The position numbers and the translations under genes are program-made. Under the pieces are notes generated by a model. It did no database searches. It was given only the letters and a program-made list of their open reading frames with translations, and had not been told where the DNA came from. Source: Microbacterium saperdae (GTDB taxonomy: Bacteria > Actinomycetota > Actinomycetes > Actinomycetales > Microbacteriaceae). Taken from it: a stretch of 64,000 nucleotides of DNA. Positions within the stretch are counted from its first letter, which is position 1. Each line of letters opens with the position of its first letter. The stretch covers positions 806,001-870,000 of the forward strand of contig NZ_VFOX01000001.1 of the NCBI RefSeq assembly GCF_006716345.1, given 5' to 3'. Below, in pieces: positions 24,807 through 36,000 of the stretch.

Positions 24807-25718
24807 TCAGTCGAGCGGCGGCAGGTCGGCCGCGATCGTCAGCACGCGCTCGGCGGCGGCGTGACCGGCCGTCAGGCGCGCGGAGAGGGGCGCACCGTCG
24901 AGGGTCGCAGCGAGGAAGCCGGACGCGAACGCGTCGCCCGCGCCCACCGGTTCGACGACATCGACCACGGGCGCCGGCACGAACACCGGCTCGGCATCGC
25001 CGTCGAAGGCGGTCGCTCCGACGTCGCCGTCCTTCACGATCAGCAGCGGGCACCGGGGGAGGAATGCCCGGATCTCGGCAGGGGTGACGGTGCCCCAGAT
25101 GCGCTCGGCCTCGTCGCGGCCGACGAAGGTGATGTCGGCGGCATCCGCCAGACGGGCGAGGGTCTCGGCGGCATCCTCCCGACTCCAGAGCGGACGCCGG
25201 TCGTTCACGTCGAACGACACGAGCGCGCCGGCGCTGCGGGCATCTGCGAAGAGGCGGTCGACCATCTCCCGGCACGAGGGCGAGAGTGCGGGAGTGATGC
25301 CGGTGGTGTGCACGATCCGCACGCCGTCGAGTCGCTCCGGCGTCAGGAAGCCGGGCTCCATGTGCGCGGCGGCCGATCCGCGGCGGTAGTAGTAGACGGA
25401 GGAGGACTCGATGCCCGGGTCCTTGAACATGACGCCGGTGGGAGCATCCTCGGCGCGCTCGACCCACAGCTCCACGCCGCGCCGCGCGAGCTCGGATGCG
25501 ATGCGGTCTCCCAGCGGGTCGGCTCCCAGGCGCGATGCCCAGGCGACGCGGTGGCCGGTGGCGGCGACTCCCGCCGACACGTTGGACTCCGCCCCGGCGA
25601 GCCCGATCGTCGCGTGCCCCGCCGCGGCGAGACCCGCATCCGTCGGCGTGATCAGCGCCATGGTCTCGCCGACGCAGACGATCTCGGGCGCGGACGTCTG
25701 GGGAGGAAGGGAGCTCAT
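24807..25718 (-). CDS. PfkB-family sugar kinase (KDG kinase-like)
   Basis: A 303-residue ribokinase-fold kinase. It begins with CVGETMALITP and has GGAESNVSAG-type substrate residues (GLAGAESNVSAGVAATG), a central VSFDVNDRRPLW stretch as in 2-keto-3-deoxygluconate kinases, and the C-terminal PfkB signature VEPVGAGDAFASGF with the catalytic Asp near residue 262. The product is probably a sugar or sugar-acid phosphate. It overlaps the upstream MFS gene stop by 4 bases (ATGA), so the two are coupled and the transporter may import the kinase substrate. Confidence 0.85.
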   Translation of the reverse strand: MSSLPPQTSAPEIVCVGETMALITPTDAGLAAAGHATIGLAGAESNVSAGVAATGHRVAWASRLGADPLGDRIASELARRGVELWVERAEDAPTGVMFKDPGIESSSVYYYRRGSAAAHMEPGFLTPERLDGVRIVHTTGITPALSPSCREMVDRLFADARSAGALVSFDVNDRRPLWSREDAAETLARLADAADITFVGRDEAERIWGTVTPAEIRAFLPRCPLLIVKDGDVGATAFDGDAEPVFVPAPVVDVVEPVGAGDAFASGFLAATLDGAPLSARLTAGHAAAERVLTIAADLPPLD

Positions 25719-26923
25719 GAGGGGGTGACCGCCAGGGGTTCGGTGTCGGGATGGGGGCTCGCGTCGCGATGACGCAGATCAGGGAAGGAACGCACGAACA
25801 CGATCGAGACGATCAGGCCGACAGCGGCGAACAGCGTCGCGGCGAGATAGGCCCCGCGCCAGTCGCTCACGTCGACGAGGAAGCCGGCCACGGCGGACCC
25901 GGCTGCGGCGCCGATCAGCTGGCCGGTGCCGGCCCATCCGAACGCCTCCGCGGTCTCGCTGAACTTGACGCTCGCGGAGGTGATGGCGAAGAGCACGGCG
26001 AGGGCCGGGGCGATGCCGATGCCGGCGAGGATCAGTGTGCCGCCGAGCCAGAACACGTTGAGCATGACCATGGTGAGTCCGAGGCCGATCGTGACGATCA
26101 GCAGACGCCGCGCCATGGCCCACGGGCCGATCGGGATGTGGCCGAAGGCCAGGCCGCCGGCGAGGCTGCCGACCGAGAAGACCGCGAGCACGAGTCCGGC
26201 GGCGAGGCTGCCGTGCTCGAACGTCGCCACGACGCCGACCTCGACGGCGGCGCACGCGCCGATCAGGAGGAAGCCGATCACGGTGGCGAGCATGACCGGG
26301 GGCTTCAGGACGACCTTGCCCAGCGGGTTGCGGCTGCGGGGGATCCGCACGCGACCGACCTCGGGGGAGAGGATGAACCACGCCCCTCCCACGACCAGGA
26401 TGATCGCGACCAGCAGCAGACCCTCGGTCGTGCCGATCTGCGTCGACACGAGAGTGATGACCACCGGCGCCAGGATCCAGATGATCTCCTGCAGCGAGGC
26501 GTCGAGCGAGAAGAGCGGGGTGAGCTGCGAGGAGTTCACGAGCTTCGGGTAGATGGTCCGCACGGCGGCCTGGATCGGAGGAGTGGAGAGACCGGCCACC
26601 ATCCCCAGCACCATGTACCCGGGCAGGTTCAGCGGGAGCAGGGCGAGCGCCAGCACGGCGACGACGCAGACGCTCAGCGTCAGCGTGATCACGCGGCGCA
26701 TGCCCCACACGCCCATCCAACGGCTGGTGATGGGACCGGCGACGGCCTGGCCCACGCTGGTCGCCGCGAGCACGAGGCCGGCGGCTCCGTAGGATCCCGT
26801 CTGCTGTTCGACGTGCAGCAGGATCGCGAGCGAGGACATGCCGTTGGGGAATCGCGCGGTCAACTGAGCAGCGATCATGCGCGCCACTCCCGGCGTGCGA
26901 AGAAGGTCCCGATATCCCGCCAC
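25715..26923 (-). CDS. MFS transporter
   Basis: A 402-residue major facilitator with about twelve hydrophobic segments. The MFS loop 2-3 region reads GPITSRWMGVWGMRR near residue 55, and the midpoint has a charged RIPRSRNPLG loop. Substrate unknown; coupling to a sugar kinase suggests a sugar, but this subgroup also contains drug-efflux proteins. GTG at 26923 is chosen because TACCGT lies 6 bases upstream; the long open frame running to 27217 covers the nrd promoter and is not coding. Transcribed away from the nrdHIEF operon. Confidence 0.82.
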   Translation of the reverse strand: MAGYRDLLRTPGVARMIAAQLTARFPNGMSSLAILLHVEQQTGSYGAAGLVLAATSVGQAVAGPITSRWMGVWGMRRVITLTLSVCVVAVLALALLPLNLPGYMVLGMVAGLSTPPIQAAVRTIYPKLVNSSQLTPLFSLDASLQEIIWILAPVVITLVSTQIGTTEGLLLVAIILVVGGAWFILSPEVGRVRIPRSRNPLGKVVLKPPVMLATVIGFLLIGACAAVEVGVVATFEHGSLAAGLVLAVFSVGSLAGGLAFGHIPIGPWAMARRLLIVTIGLGLTMVMLNVFWLGGTLILAGIGIAPALAVLFAITSASVKFSETAEAFGWAGTGQLIGAAAGSAVAGFLVDVSDWRGAYLAATLFAAVGLIVSIVFVRSFPDLRHRDASPHPDTEPLAVTPS

Positions 26924-27291
26924 CTCACAACGGTACCGGCACCCGACGGAGCGCGTCGAAGCGGGTGCGGATGCGACACGCCGACGACACGCCGAAAGGC
27001 AGTTTCCACAGGTCTCGGAATGTCCGAACCCCCTCGTATGGTCGCGCCTGTGGACAGATCGCTCACAGGCGCTTCCCAGCCGCGATTTCTCGCGGTTCGG
27101 ATGCCCTTCGACGGGGTCCCAGCCTGTGGAAGAAACGGTGGAGAACCTGTGTTGTAACAGTGGAGAGCGGTGGAAAACTACACGGATGTAACTACTACCC
27201 CTTGTGGTCACCCTCAATGTCCGTCCCTATATGTAGTATTGAAGTCCCGGCGGGGGTCTGCCGGAGCAACCAGAGATTTGAGGGGTTTCAG
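26924..27291. promoter_or_regulatory. 368-base intergenic region between the MFS gene and nrdH
   Basis: It holds the MFS leaderless promoter (TACCGT at the left edge), several TGTGGA / TTCCACA motifs (for example TTTCCACA at 27003-27010, TGTGGACAG at 27049-27057 and CTGTGGAAG at 27124-27132) that resemble DnaA boxes with one or more mismatches, and the probable NrdR sites near nrdH. No gene is seen. Confidence 0.5.
27194..27238 (+). promoter_or_regulatory. probable pair of NrdR boxes upstream of nrdH
   Basis: ACTACCCCTTGTGGT (27194-27208) and CCCTATATGTAGTA (27225-27238, core CTATATGTAG nearly palindromic) lie with centres about 31 bases apart, the three-turn spacing typical of NrdR repressor boxes. 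The second overlaps a possible -10 hexamer TAGTAT. NrdR represses nrd operons when dATP/ATP is high. Confidence 0.45.
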
Positions 27292-27525
27292 ATGTCGATC
27301 ACGGTCTACACCAAGCCGTCCTGCGTCCAGTGCAACGCGACCTACCGTGCGCTGGATGCCCAGGGCATCGAGTACGAGATCCATGACCTGTCGGAGGACC
27401 CGACGGCCCTGGAGCAGGTCAAGGCGCTCGGTTACATGCAGGCGCCCGTCGTCGTGACCGACGAGGACCACTGGTCGGGCTTCCGTCCCGACAAGATCGC
27501 CGAGCTCGCCACGCGCCTGGCGTGA
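27292..27525 (+). CDS. nrdH: glutaredoxin-like electron donor NrdH
   Basis: NrdH is the redoxin that reduces class Ib ribonucleotide reductase NrdE, itself reduced by thioredoxin reductase. The 77-residue protein starts TVYTKPSC and has the active-site CVQC at about residues 11-14, the SEDP turn, the cis-proline PVV and the C-terminal WSGFRPDKI signature that separates NrdH from glutaredoxins. GAGGGG lies 7 bases upstream of the ATG. It is the first gene of nrdHIEF, with nrdI starting 6 bases after its stop. Confidence 0.96.
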   Translation: MSITVYTKPSCVQCNATYRALDAQGIEYEIHDLSEDPTALEQVKALGYMQAPVVVTDEDHWSGFRPDKIAELATRLA

Positions 27526-27531
27526 CCGACC

Positions 27532-27980
27532 ATGAGCGCCGTCGCGACCGCCGCGCCGCTCCTGGTCTACTTCTCGAGCGCGTCGGGTAACACCGCGCGT
27601 TTCATCGAGAAGGTCGGGCTCCCGGCCCGACGCATCCCGCTCCACCGGCAGGAGGAAGAACTCGTCATCGACGAGCCCTTCGTGCTTGTCACCCCCACCT
27701 ATGGCGGAGGTGAAGGACGCGGCGTCGAACGAGGTGCCGTGCCCAAGCAGGTGATCCGGTTCCTCAACGACGAGCGCAACCGGCAACACATCCGCGGTGT
27801 CATCTCCGCGGGAAACACCAACTTCGGCGATTCCTTCTGTCTCGCCGGCGACATCATCAGCCGCAAGTGCCACGTGCCTCACTTGTACCGGCTCGAAATC
27901 TTCGGCACACAGGACGACGTTGATCGCGTGAGCGACGGATTGGAACGACGGTGGGTATCACAGTTGAAGAGCAGGACGCA

Positions 27981-27984
<4 letters not shown>
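27532..27984 (+). CDS. nrdI: class Ib ribonucleotide reductase flavodoxin NrdI
   Basis: NrdI is a flavodoxin-like FMN protein that supplies an oxidant to assemble the dimanganese-tyrosyl cofactor of NrdF. The 150-residue product shows the FMN phosphate loop [12 protein letters not shown] near residues 12-23, the VTPTYGGG segment near residue 50, the [18 protein letters not shown] stretch near residue 84 (GNTNFGDSF) and the [15 protein letters not shown] end. It is followed by nrdE, overlapping it by 4 bases at the preferred nrdE start. Confidence 0.95.
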
Positions 27985-31137
<3,153 letters not shown>

Positions 31138-31173
31138 CAGATACTCTCTGGAACCCCAGCCAGACAGCTGGTC

Positions 31174-31213
31174 AGTGGCCCGGATCCGCGAAGTCCCGCG
31201 GATCCGGGCCACT
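31174..31213 (+). terminator. nrdHIEF terminator
   Basis: A 17-base-pair perfect stem (AGTGGCCCGGATCCGCG at 31174-31190 with its complement at 31197-31213) and a 6-base loop lie 36 bases after nrdF. This is one of the strongest hairpins in the window. Confidence 0.85.
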
Positions 31214-31244
31214 TCCGTACCCTCTCGTTCATCGCGGCCGGATA

Positions 31245-31460
31245 TCAGGACTTCGCGGACCGGTGGAATCCGATCCGCGACGCGACGGTCTCTCCGGTCG
31301 GCGAGCACGCGGGCGAGAACGACGATCCCTCCGCAGGGTGCAACTCGACGAGGGAGCCGGCTTCGACCCCGAAGATGCCCGTGCGCGGCGGAGCCTCCAG
31401 CGACTCGAGGACGACGCCGCGCCCGGCGTGCTCTGAGGTGCCGCGCAGGTCGTTCCTCAT
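31245..31460 (-). CDS. small hypothetical protein (doubtful)
   Basis: A 71-residue open frame with ATG at 31460 preceded by AAGGAC 6-7 bases upstream. The protein is low in complexity markers and has no recognised motif (SLVELHPAEGS, ACSPTGETVAS). It lies in the gap between the nrd terminator and the panE remnant, opposite in direction. It may be a real small gene or chance; the ribosome site is the only support. Confidence 0.3.
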   Translation of the reverse strand: MRNDLRGTSEHAGRGVVLESLEAPPRTGIFGVEAGSLVELHPAEGSSFSPACSPTGETVASRIGFHRSAKS

Positions 31461-31473
31461 CGGTTGTCCTTGA

Positions 31474-32040
31474 TCCGGGTGGGTTCCCGCAGGGACGGTC
31501 GTCGTCCCCGCGGTCGTCTGGTTCCCCGCCCAGGCGCAGCCGGACGGCTCCGTGCGGTTGCGAGGATCTGCGCGACTGACCCTTCCGGACGGGACCGGCG
31601 CCGATCGAGTCGCCGAGACTCTGCGAGGAACGCGTTGCACGGTCGAGTTGGCATCCGATTTTCGATCCGTCGCCTGGAGGAAGCTCCTGCAGAACGCCGC
31701 CGCCGGGCTCATGGCTCTCACCGGACGACGCGCGGGAATGTTCGCCCGTGCGGACATCGCCGAATTGACTCGGGTCTATCTGCGGGAATGCCTGCGCGTC
31801 GCCCGCGCCGAGGGAGCGCAGCTCGAAGAAGACGTCCCCGAAGAGATCCTTGCGGGCTTCCGGGCGTCTCCTGCCGACCTCAGCACGTCGATCCTCACCG
31901 ACCGCGAAGCCGGGCGCGCGCTGGAGTGGGATATCCGCAACGGCGTCGTCTCTCGGCTCGGCCGCGTCCACGGCATCCCCACGCCGACCAGCGACGTCGT
32001 CACCGCGCTGCTCGCGGCGACGAGCGACGGGCCGCGCTGA
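31474..32040 (+). pseudogene. ketopantoate reductase-family (PanE/ApbA) remnant, N-terminal Rossmann domain missing
   Basis: The frame from 31474 reads continuously as the C-terminal two thirds of a PanE/ApbA-type reductase: PAVVWFPAQ, DGSVRLRGSARLTLPDG, SVAWRKLLQNAAAGLMALTGR, then ADLSTSILTDREAGRALEWDIRNGVV, the helical dimerisation domain. A stop at 31471 closes the frame upstream and no GxGxxG NADP domain is found before it; the nrd terminator lies only 260 bases away. It is therefore a truncated remnant, unless ATG/GTG starts inside it express the C-terminal domain alone. Confidence 0.7.
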
Positions 32041-32226
32041 GGGGCCCGACTTCGTCGTGACGCGCAGGTTCGACGATCTTGCCCGGTGACGGGACCGCAC
32101 AACGCGGAGGTCGCGGCGAGAAGGGGACTTCGAGGGCTTCTTCCGTCCCGCGCCGAACCACGTCAACCCCCTCGTGGCCGCGTCACGGGCCACGTAGCCT
32201 CGCCGGATCGAACGAAGGAGAGAATC

Positions 32227-32379
32227 ATGAGCGATCCGAAGAACACGCAGGGAACCCCTGGTCCGGACGAAGAGGCCGACACCGCATCCGGCGGTGCACC
32301 CGACAGCACCGAGGAGATCCTCGAGCGGGAGACCACCGACGACGACGGCACGCCGGTCGAGAACCCCTCGGGAGGCTGA
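32227..32379 (+). CDS. small acidic hypothetical protein
   Basis: A 50-residue, highly acidic, probably disordered protein (PDEEADTASGG, ERETTDDDGTP). ATG at 32227 has a strong GAAGGAGAG ribosome site, which is the main reason to accept it; a longer frame from 32086 lacks support. It stands alone and is convergent with the SIS-domain gene 7 bases away. Function unknown. Confidence 0.6.
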   Translation: MSDPKNTQGTPGPDEEADTASGGAPDSTEEILERETTDDDGTPVENPSGG

Positions 32380-32386
32380 CTCCGCG

Positions 32387-33073
32387 CTACGGCGCCACGT
32401 CTCCCGGCTTATGCCCGCGGCCGACCCAGCGCATGTCGGACTCGTACAGGTCGAGGAGATCACCCAGCCGCTCGCGCTCCTGCGCTCGTCGCACGGCACC
32501 TTTGGAGCTGGCTGAAGCGAGTCGTGCGAGCAGGCGAGTGGCCAGGACGACGGCGGTGGCGTCGTCCTGCGCATCGCGGGTGGCGTGCTCGATGATGATC
32601 TGCTCAGACGCGAACGCGCTCAGAGGGGAGTCGGCGCTGTCGGTCAGCAGCATCAGCGTGCCTCCGGCTGCGACGTAGAGTCGTCCGATCTCGACGGTGT
32701 CGCGCCGGTAGGGACGGTTGCAGATCGCGATGAGCACATCGCCCGTCCGCACGTCGGCGAGCAGGTCGAGGTGGTCGAGCCCGGGAGGTGCCACCAGGAA
32801 GACCTGACTGAAGCTGGCCTTCAGCGATGCGCCCAGCAGCATCGCGTGCTCCTGGGCGTCGCCGCGTCCCAGGACGAATCGGCGACGGCTGCGCGCGATC
32901 ATGGCCGACATCCGCTCGAACGCGGGGTTCATCGCGAACGAGCGCAGCGCGGTGTCGAAGGCCGTCTGCTCCTCCTTGAGCAGGCGGGACTTCAGCAGAG
33001 ACGCGCTCCTGCGCGCCTGCGCCTTCCGGCCGGGCGCGGACTCGTCCGAGGCGCGCTCAGGCATGGGCAACAT
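32387..33073 (-). CDS. SIS-domain protein, RpiR/MurR-like but without HTH domain
   Basis: A 228-residue protein whose middle resembles the sugar-phosphate isomerase (SIS) effector domain of RpiR/MurR regulators: FVLGRGDAQEHAMLLG at about residue 68 in place of the usual GxGxS, DVLIAICNRPYRRDT in place of the GISxSGxT loop, and a GGTLMLLTDS strand. The usual 75-residue N-terminal HTH_6 is absent: only 40 polar residues precede. It may thus sense a ligand without binding DNA, or have lost its HTH. It overlaps the end of the upstream serine-hydrolase gene by 17 bases (8 from the alternative ATG 33064), so it belongs to the peptide-catabolic operon. MurR of this family senses MurNAc-6-phosphate in E. 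coli. Confidence 0.65.
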   Translation of the reverse strand: MLPMPERASDESAPGRKAQARRSASLLKSRLLKEEQTAFDTALRSFAMNPAFERMSAMIARSRRRFVLGRGDAQEHAMLLGASLKASFSQVFLVAPPGLDHLDLLADVRTGDVLIAICNRPYRRDTVEIGRLYVAAGGTLMLLTDSADSPLSAFASEQIIIEHATRDAQDDATAVVLATRLLARLASASSKGAVRRAQERERLGDLLDLYESDMRWVGRGHKPGDVAP

Positions 33074-34493
33074 CCGCGGTGATCATGGCCACGTCCCATC
33101 TCTGGATCAGCGGAGGTTCCGTCGGCGTCAGCTGCAGCGAGATGTCGAACGCCCCGGAGGACCCGAAAGCCCGCCACGACGCGCGCGCCGGTGTCGGGAA
33201 CGACGCGGGACCGTGGATCAGTGGCGCCCCGACCTCGGCGACGACGCGTGACAGCCGACTCCGGCGCTCCGACACCGACACATCGAGATCGATGCACCCA
33301 TCGAACAGGTCGCGGCTCGCGCGGTCCCACAGCGTCATGTTCCCATGATCGCTCACCAGCTCCGAGATTCGCGCAACCGCAGCTCGGGTCTCGGCCCAGG
33401 GCTCCGTCGCAGCGCCCGTTCGCGTCGTCGCGATCGCCTGTTCGAGGGCCGCGTCGAAGGCGGGCCGCACGATCTCGTGCACCGCGGAGTAGCCGGCATT
33501 CTCGAATCCGCAGACCGCGACCGCGTGCTCGGTGCTCCACCGCATGTGCGCCGAGAACCCGGGGTAGCCGCCGGAGTGCGAGACCACATGCCCCTGCGCC
33601 GTGGAGTGCTCGACGATGAGTCCGTATCCGTAGCCGCGCGCCACCGTACTGCCCCCGCCGGGAATGGCGCGATGCAGCTGCTGCATCTCGCGCCGACTCG
33701 CTGCTGCGAGCACGGGATCCGGGTCACTCGGCCCGTCTGCGAAGGCACTCGCCAGCCACCGTGCCCAGGCCAGGAGGTCGGCGCAGGAGGCGAAGAGTCC
33801 TCCGATCGCGGAGAACGCGCCGGGCGCCGTGACCTCCTGCTCCTCCCAGGACCCGTTGTGCCGGGCGTAGCCGGTGGCGAGGAGCCGTCCTGCCGGCGGT
33901 GCGAACCGCACGCCGGTGAGACCGAGCGGATCCAGGAGGTCCTGTTCGATCTGGTCCTGCAGCGGGCGTCCGTCCAACTGCTCCAGGGCCCGTCCGAGGA
34001 TCGCCCAGCCGAGGTTCGCGTACTCGTACTCGACCCCTGGCGCTCGGGTGAACCTGATGCCCCGGCTGAGGAGGGCATCGAACTCCGTGCGCGGCAGTGA
34101 CTCCAGCCGGTCCGCCCAGGCATCGTCTGTCGGCAGCCCTGCCGACATCGTCAGCAGGAGCCGGGGAGTCGGCGGCGTCGCCTCCGCTCCGGGAATCAGG
34201 AACCTCGGCGGCCGGGGGAGCATCTCGGCGACGGGCCTGTCGAGATCGAGCATCCCCGCGTCGCGCAGCTGCAGCGCGCGAGCCGCGGTGAAGGACTTCG
34301 TGCACGAGGCGATCCGGAACACGGTGTCGACATCCGGCGTCGATCCGTCGCCCGCATCGCCGGACCCGCCGACTCTGAGAGGCCCCGAACCGCTCGATGA
34401 GGCCAGCACCGCGGCGAGGCTCGTGCCGGAAGCGACGCGCCCGTCGGTGAGGCTCAGGAGTGCAGGATCGACCGCGGTCTCCTGCTCAGACAT
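33057..34493 (-). CDS. serine beta-lactamase-family hydrolase (D-peptidase-like)
   Basis: A 478-residue class C beta-lactamase/D-aminopeptidase-fold protein without a signal peptide, hence probably cytoplasmic. The catalytic SxxK tetrad is SCTK near residue 62, the second motif YEYANLGW gives Tyr-x-Asn near residue 160, and HSGGYPG near residue 300 is the third (HxG) motif. This family includes D-aminopeptidases, DD-peptidases and esterases. It overlaps the M20 peptidase gene by 8 bases (ATGTCTGA) and the following SIS gene by 17, so three genes are read together. In the context of the facing transporter and LD-carboxypeptidase, cleavage of D-amino-acid peptides is the likely job. Confidence 0.8.
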   Translation of the reverse strand: MSEQETAVDPALLSLTDGRVASGTSLAAVLASSSGSGPLRVGGSGDAGDGSTPDVDTVFRIASCTKSFTAARALQLRDAGMLDLDRPVAEMLPRPPRFLIPGAEATPPTPRLLLTMSAGLPTDDAWADRLESLPRTEFDALLSRGIRFTRAPGVEYEYANLGWAILGRALEQLDGRPLQDQIEQDLLDPLGLTGVRFAPPAGRLLATGYARHNGSWEEQEVTAPGAFSAIGGLFASCADLLAWARWLASAFADGPSDPDPVLAAASRREMQQLHRAIPGGGSTVARGYGYGLIVEHSTAQGHVVSHSGGYPGFSAHMRWSTEHAVAVCGFENAGYSAVHEIVRPAFDAALEQAIATTRTGAATEPWAETRAAVARISELVSDHGNMTLWDRASRDLFDGCIDLDVSVSERRSRLSRVVAEVGAPLIHGPASFPTPARASWRAFGSSGAFDISLQLTPTEPPLIQRWDVAMITADVAHA

Positions 34494-35820
34494 GGGTCAG
34501 GAACTGTTCGAGCACGCGCTGGCCGCCATCGATCGCCTCCACGGGGTTCCGCTCGTCCGCACCGTGGGCGCCACCGGGGCGACGTCCGGCGCTGTCGGCC
34601 GTCAGCGGGGCGAAGCCGTAACAGGCGATGCCGAGTTCGGAGAACGCCTTCGCATCGGTGCCGCCGCCCAGCCAGACCGGCGGAGTGATGGCGTCTGCGT
34701 CCTGGGTGAGGATCGCCGCGCGCATCGCGTCGAACCAATGAGAGGGGTACGGCGCGGTCACCGGAGAGCACCGGGAGAGGAACTCCCACTCGACGTCGTC
34801 GCCGATCAGGTTCACGAGGGTCGCGACGACCTCGTCCTCGGTGCCGGGCAGACACCGCACGTCGAGTTGCGCCTCGGCGGAGGCGGGGATGACGTTGACC
34901 TTGACCCCGGCGTTGAGCACGGTCGTCGTCGCCGTGCAGCGGGTGATGGCCTCGGCGACCTCGCCTGCGGACCCCAGCCGCTGGATCGAGGAGGCGATGC
35001 CGGTGGCGGTGTCGAGCTGCGGGTCGTTGCCGAGCGCGAGGTCGATGGTCGCGATGTACTCCCGGACGGTGTCGGTGAGTCGGAGCGGCCATTCATAGGC
35101 GTTGATGCGCTGACAGGTGTCGATGACGCGGGTCAGGGCCTGGTCGGCCTGCGGTCGGGAACCGTGGCCTCCGGTCCCTCGCGCGTGGATGCGCAACTGC
35201 AGGGTTCCACGCTCGCCGGTGGCGATGGGGTAGACCCGCAGTGGAGTGCCGTCGTTCGCCACGAGTTCGATCGCGTCGCCGCCTGACTCCCCGATGGCGA
35301 CCTCGACGCCGGTGAAGAGCTCCGGCATGTGCTGCACGAGCCATGCGGCGCCGTGCTCACCGCCGGACTCCTCGTCGGCGACGAATGCCACCACGATGTC
35401 GCGTCGTGGACGGATGTCGTGTTCGGCCCAGTTCAACAGCGTCCGCAGGATGCTGGCGACCATGTCCTTCATGTCGGTGGCGCCCCGACCCCACACATAG
35501 CCGTCGGCGATGTGCCCGGCGAATGCGGGGACCGACCACTGCGACGGTTCCACGGGCACGACGTCGGTGTGCGCGTGGACGAGCAGCGCGGGAAGGGTGC
35601 GATCCTCGCCGGGCACCCGCAGCACCACAGAGGCGCGGGCGGGTTCGGGCCCGACGATCTGCGCCGCATAGCCCGCGTGCTTCAGTGCGCTGTGGATCCA
35701 CGACGCGATGTCATGTTCGCCGGCGCTGCGCCCATCACCGTAGTTCGACGTGTCGAAACGGATCAGCCGGGCGCACAGTTCTGCGGCGCTCAGGCGTGTG
35801 GCGGTGCTCGGGTGCGACAT
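34486..35820 (-). CDS. M20-family metallopeptidase
   Basis: A 444-residue M20/M25/M40 zinc peptidase. Metal ligands are in LLVHAHTDVVP near residue 83, GRGATDMKDM near 113, FVADEESGGEHG with the catalytic Glu-Glu near 146, and the late LGGGTDAKAF with its Asp; the central dimerisation domain has RGTGGHGSRP. It has no signal peptide. M20 enzymes cleave dipeptides, acyl-amino acids and related amides. It is first in the minus-strand operon, with GAAGGAG 4 bases before the ATG and a 13-base palindrome 24 bases upstream. Confidence 0.88.
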   Translation of the reverse strand: MSHPSTATRLSAAELCARLIRFDTSNYGDGRSAGEHDIASWIHSALKHAGYAAQIVGPEPARASVVLRVPGEDRTLPALLVHAHTDVVPVEPSQWSVPAFAGHIADGYVWGRGATDMKDMVASILRTLLNWAEHDIRPRRDIVVAFVADEESGGEHGAAWLVQHMPELFTGVEVAIGESGGDAIELVANDGTPLRVYPIATGERGTLQLRIHARGTGGHGSRPQADQALTRVIDTCQRINAYEWPLRLTDTVREYIATIDLALGNDPQLDTATGIASSIQRLGSAGEVAEAITRCTATTTVLNAGVKVNVIPASAEAQLDVRCLPGTEDEVVATLVNLIGDDVEWEFLSRCSPVTAPYPSHWFDAMRAAILTQDADAITPPVWLGGGTDAKAFSELGIACYGFAPLTADSAGRRPGGAHGADERNPVEAIDGGQRVLEQFLTHV

Positions 35821-35843
35821 GGGACTCCTTCGTGCATTCCGTC

Positions 35844-35856
35844 TTATGAATCATAA
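35844..35856. promoter_or_regulatory. 13-base palindrome in the divergent promoter of the peptide locus
   Basis: TTATGA-A-TCATAA is a perfect odd dyad in an AT-rich patch, 24 bases upstream of the M20 gene and about 145 bases upstream of the binding-protein gene, in the 180-base divergent region (35821-36000). The position suits an operator controlling both operons. The regulator is unknown. Confidence 0.5.
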
Positions 35857-36000
35857 AAACGTAAACGTCACCCGGCGTGACCCCCCATAAGTGAGGGAAC
35901 TTGGTCATCCTTCCCTTTTATCTGGTTAGAGTTCGACCGGGTCGGTGGAATCGGTTCTCCCCACGCACTCACACTTACGAGACATAACACAAGGGAGTGG

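Noticed and set aside
26924..27217. N-terminal extension of the MFS frame up to 27217
   Set aside because: It runs through the nrd promoter region and adds Cys/Arg-rich sequence with no similarity to transporters; GTG 26923 has a leaderless signal.
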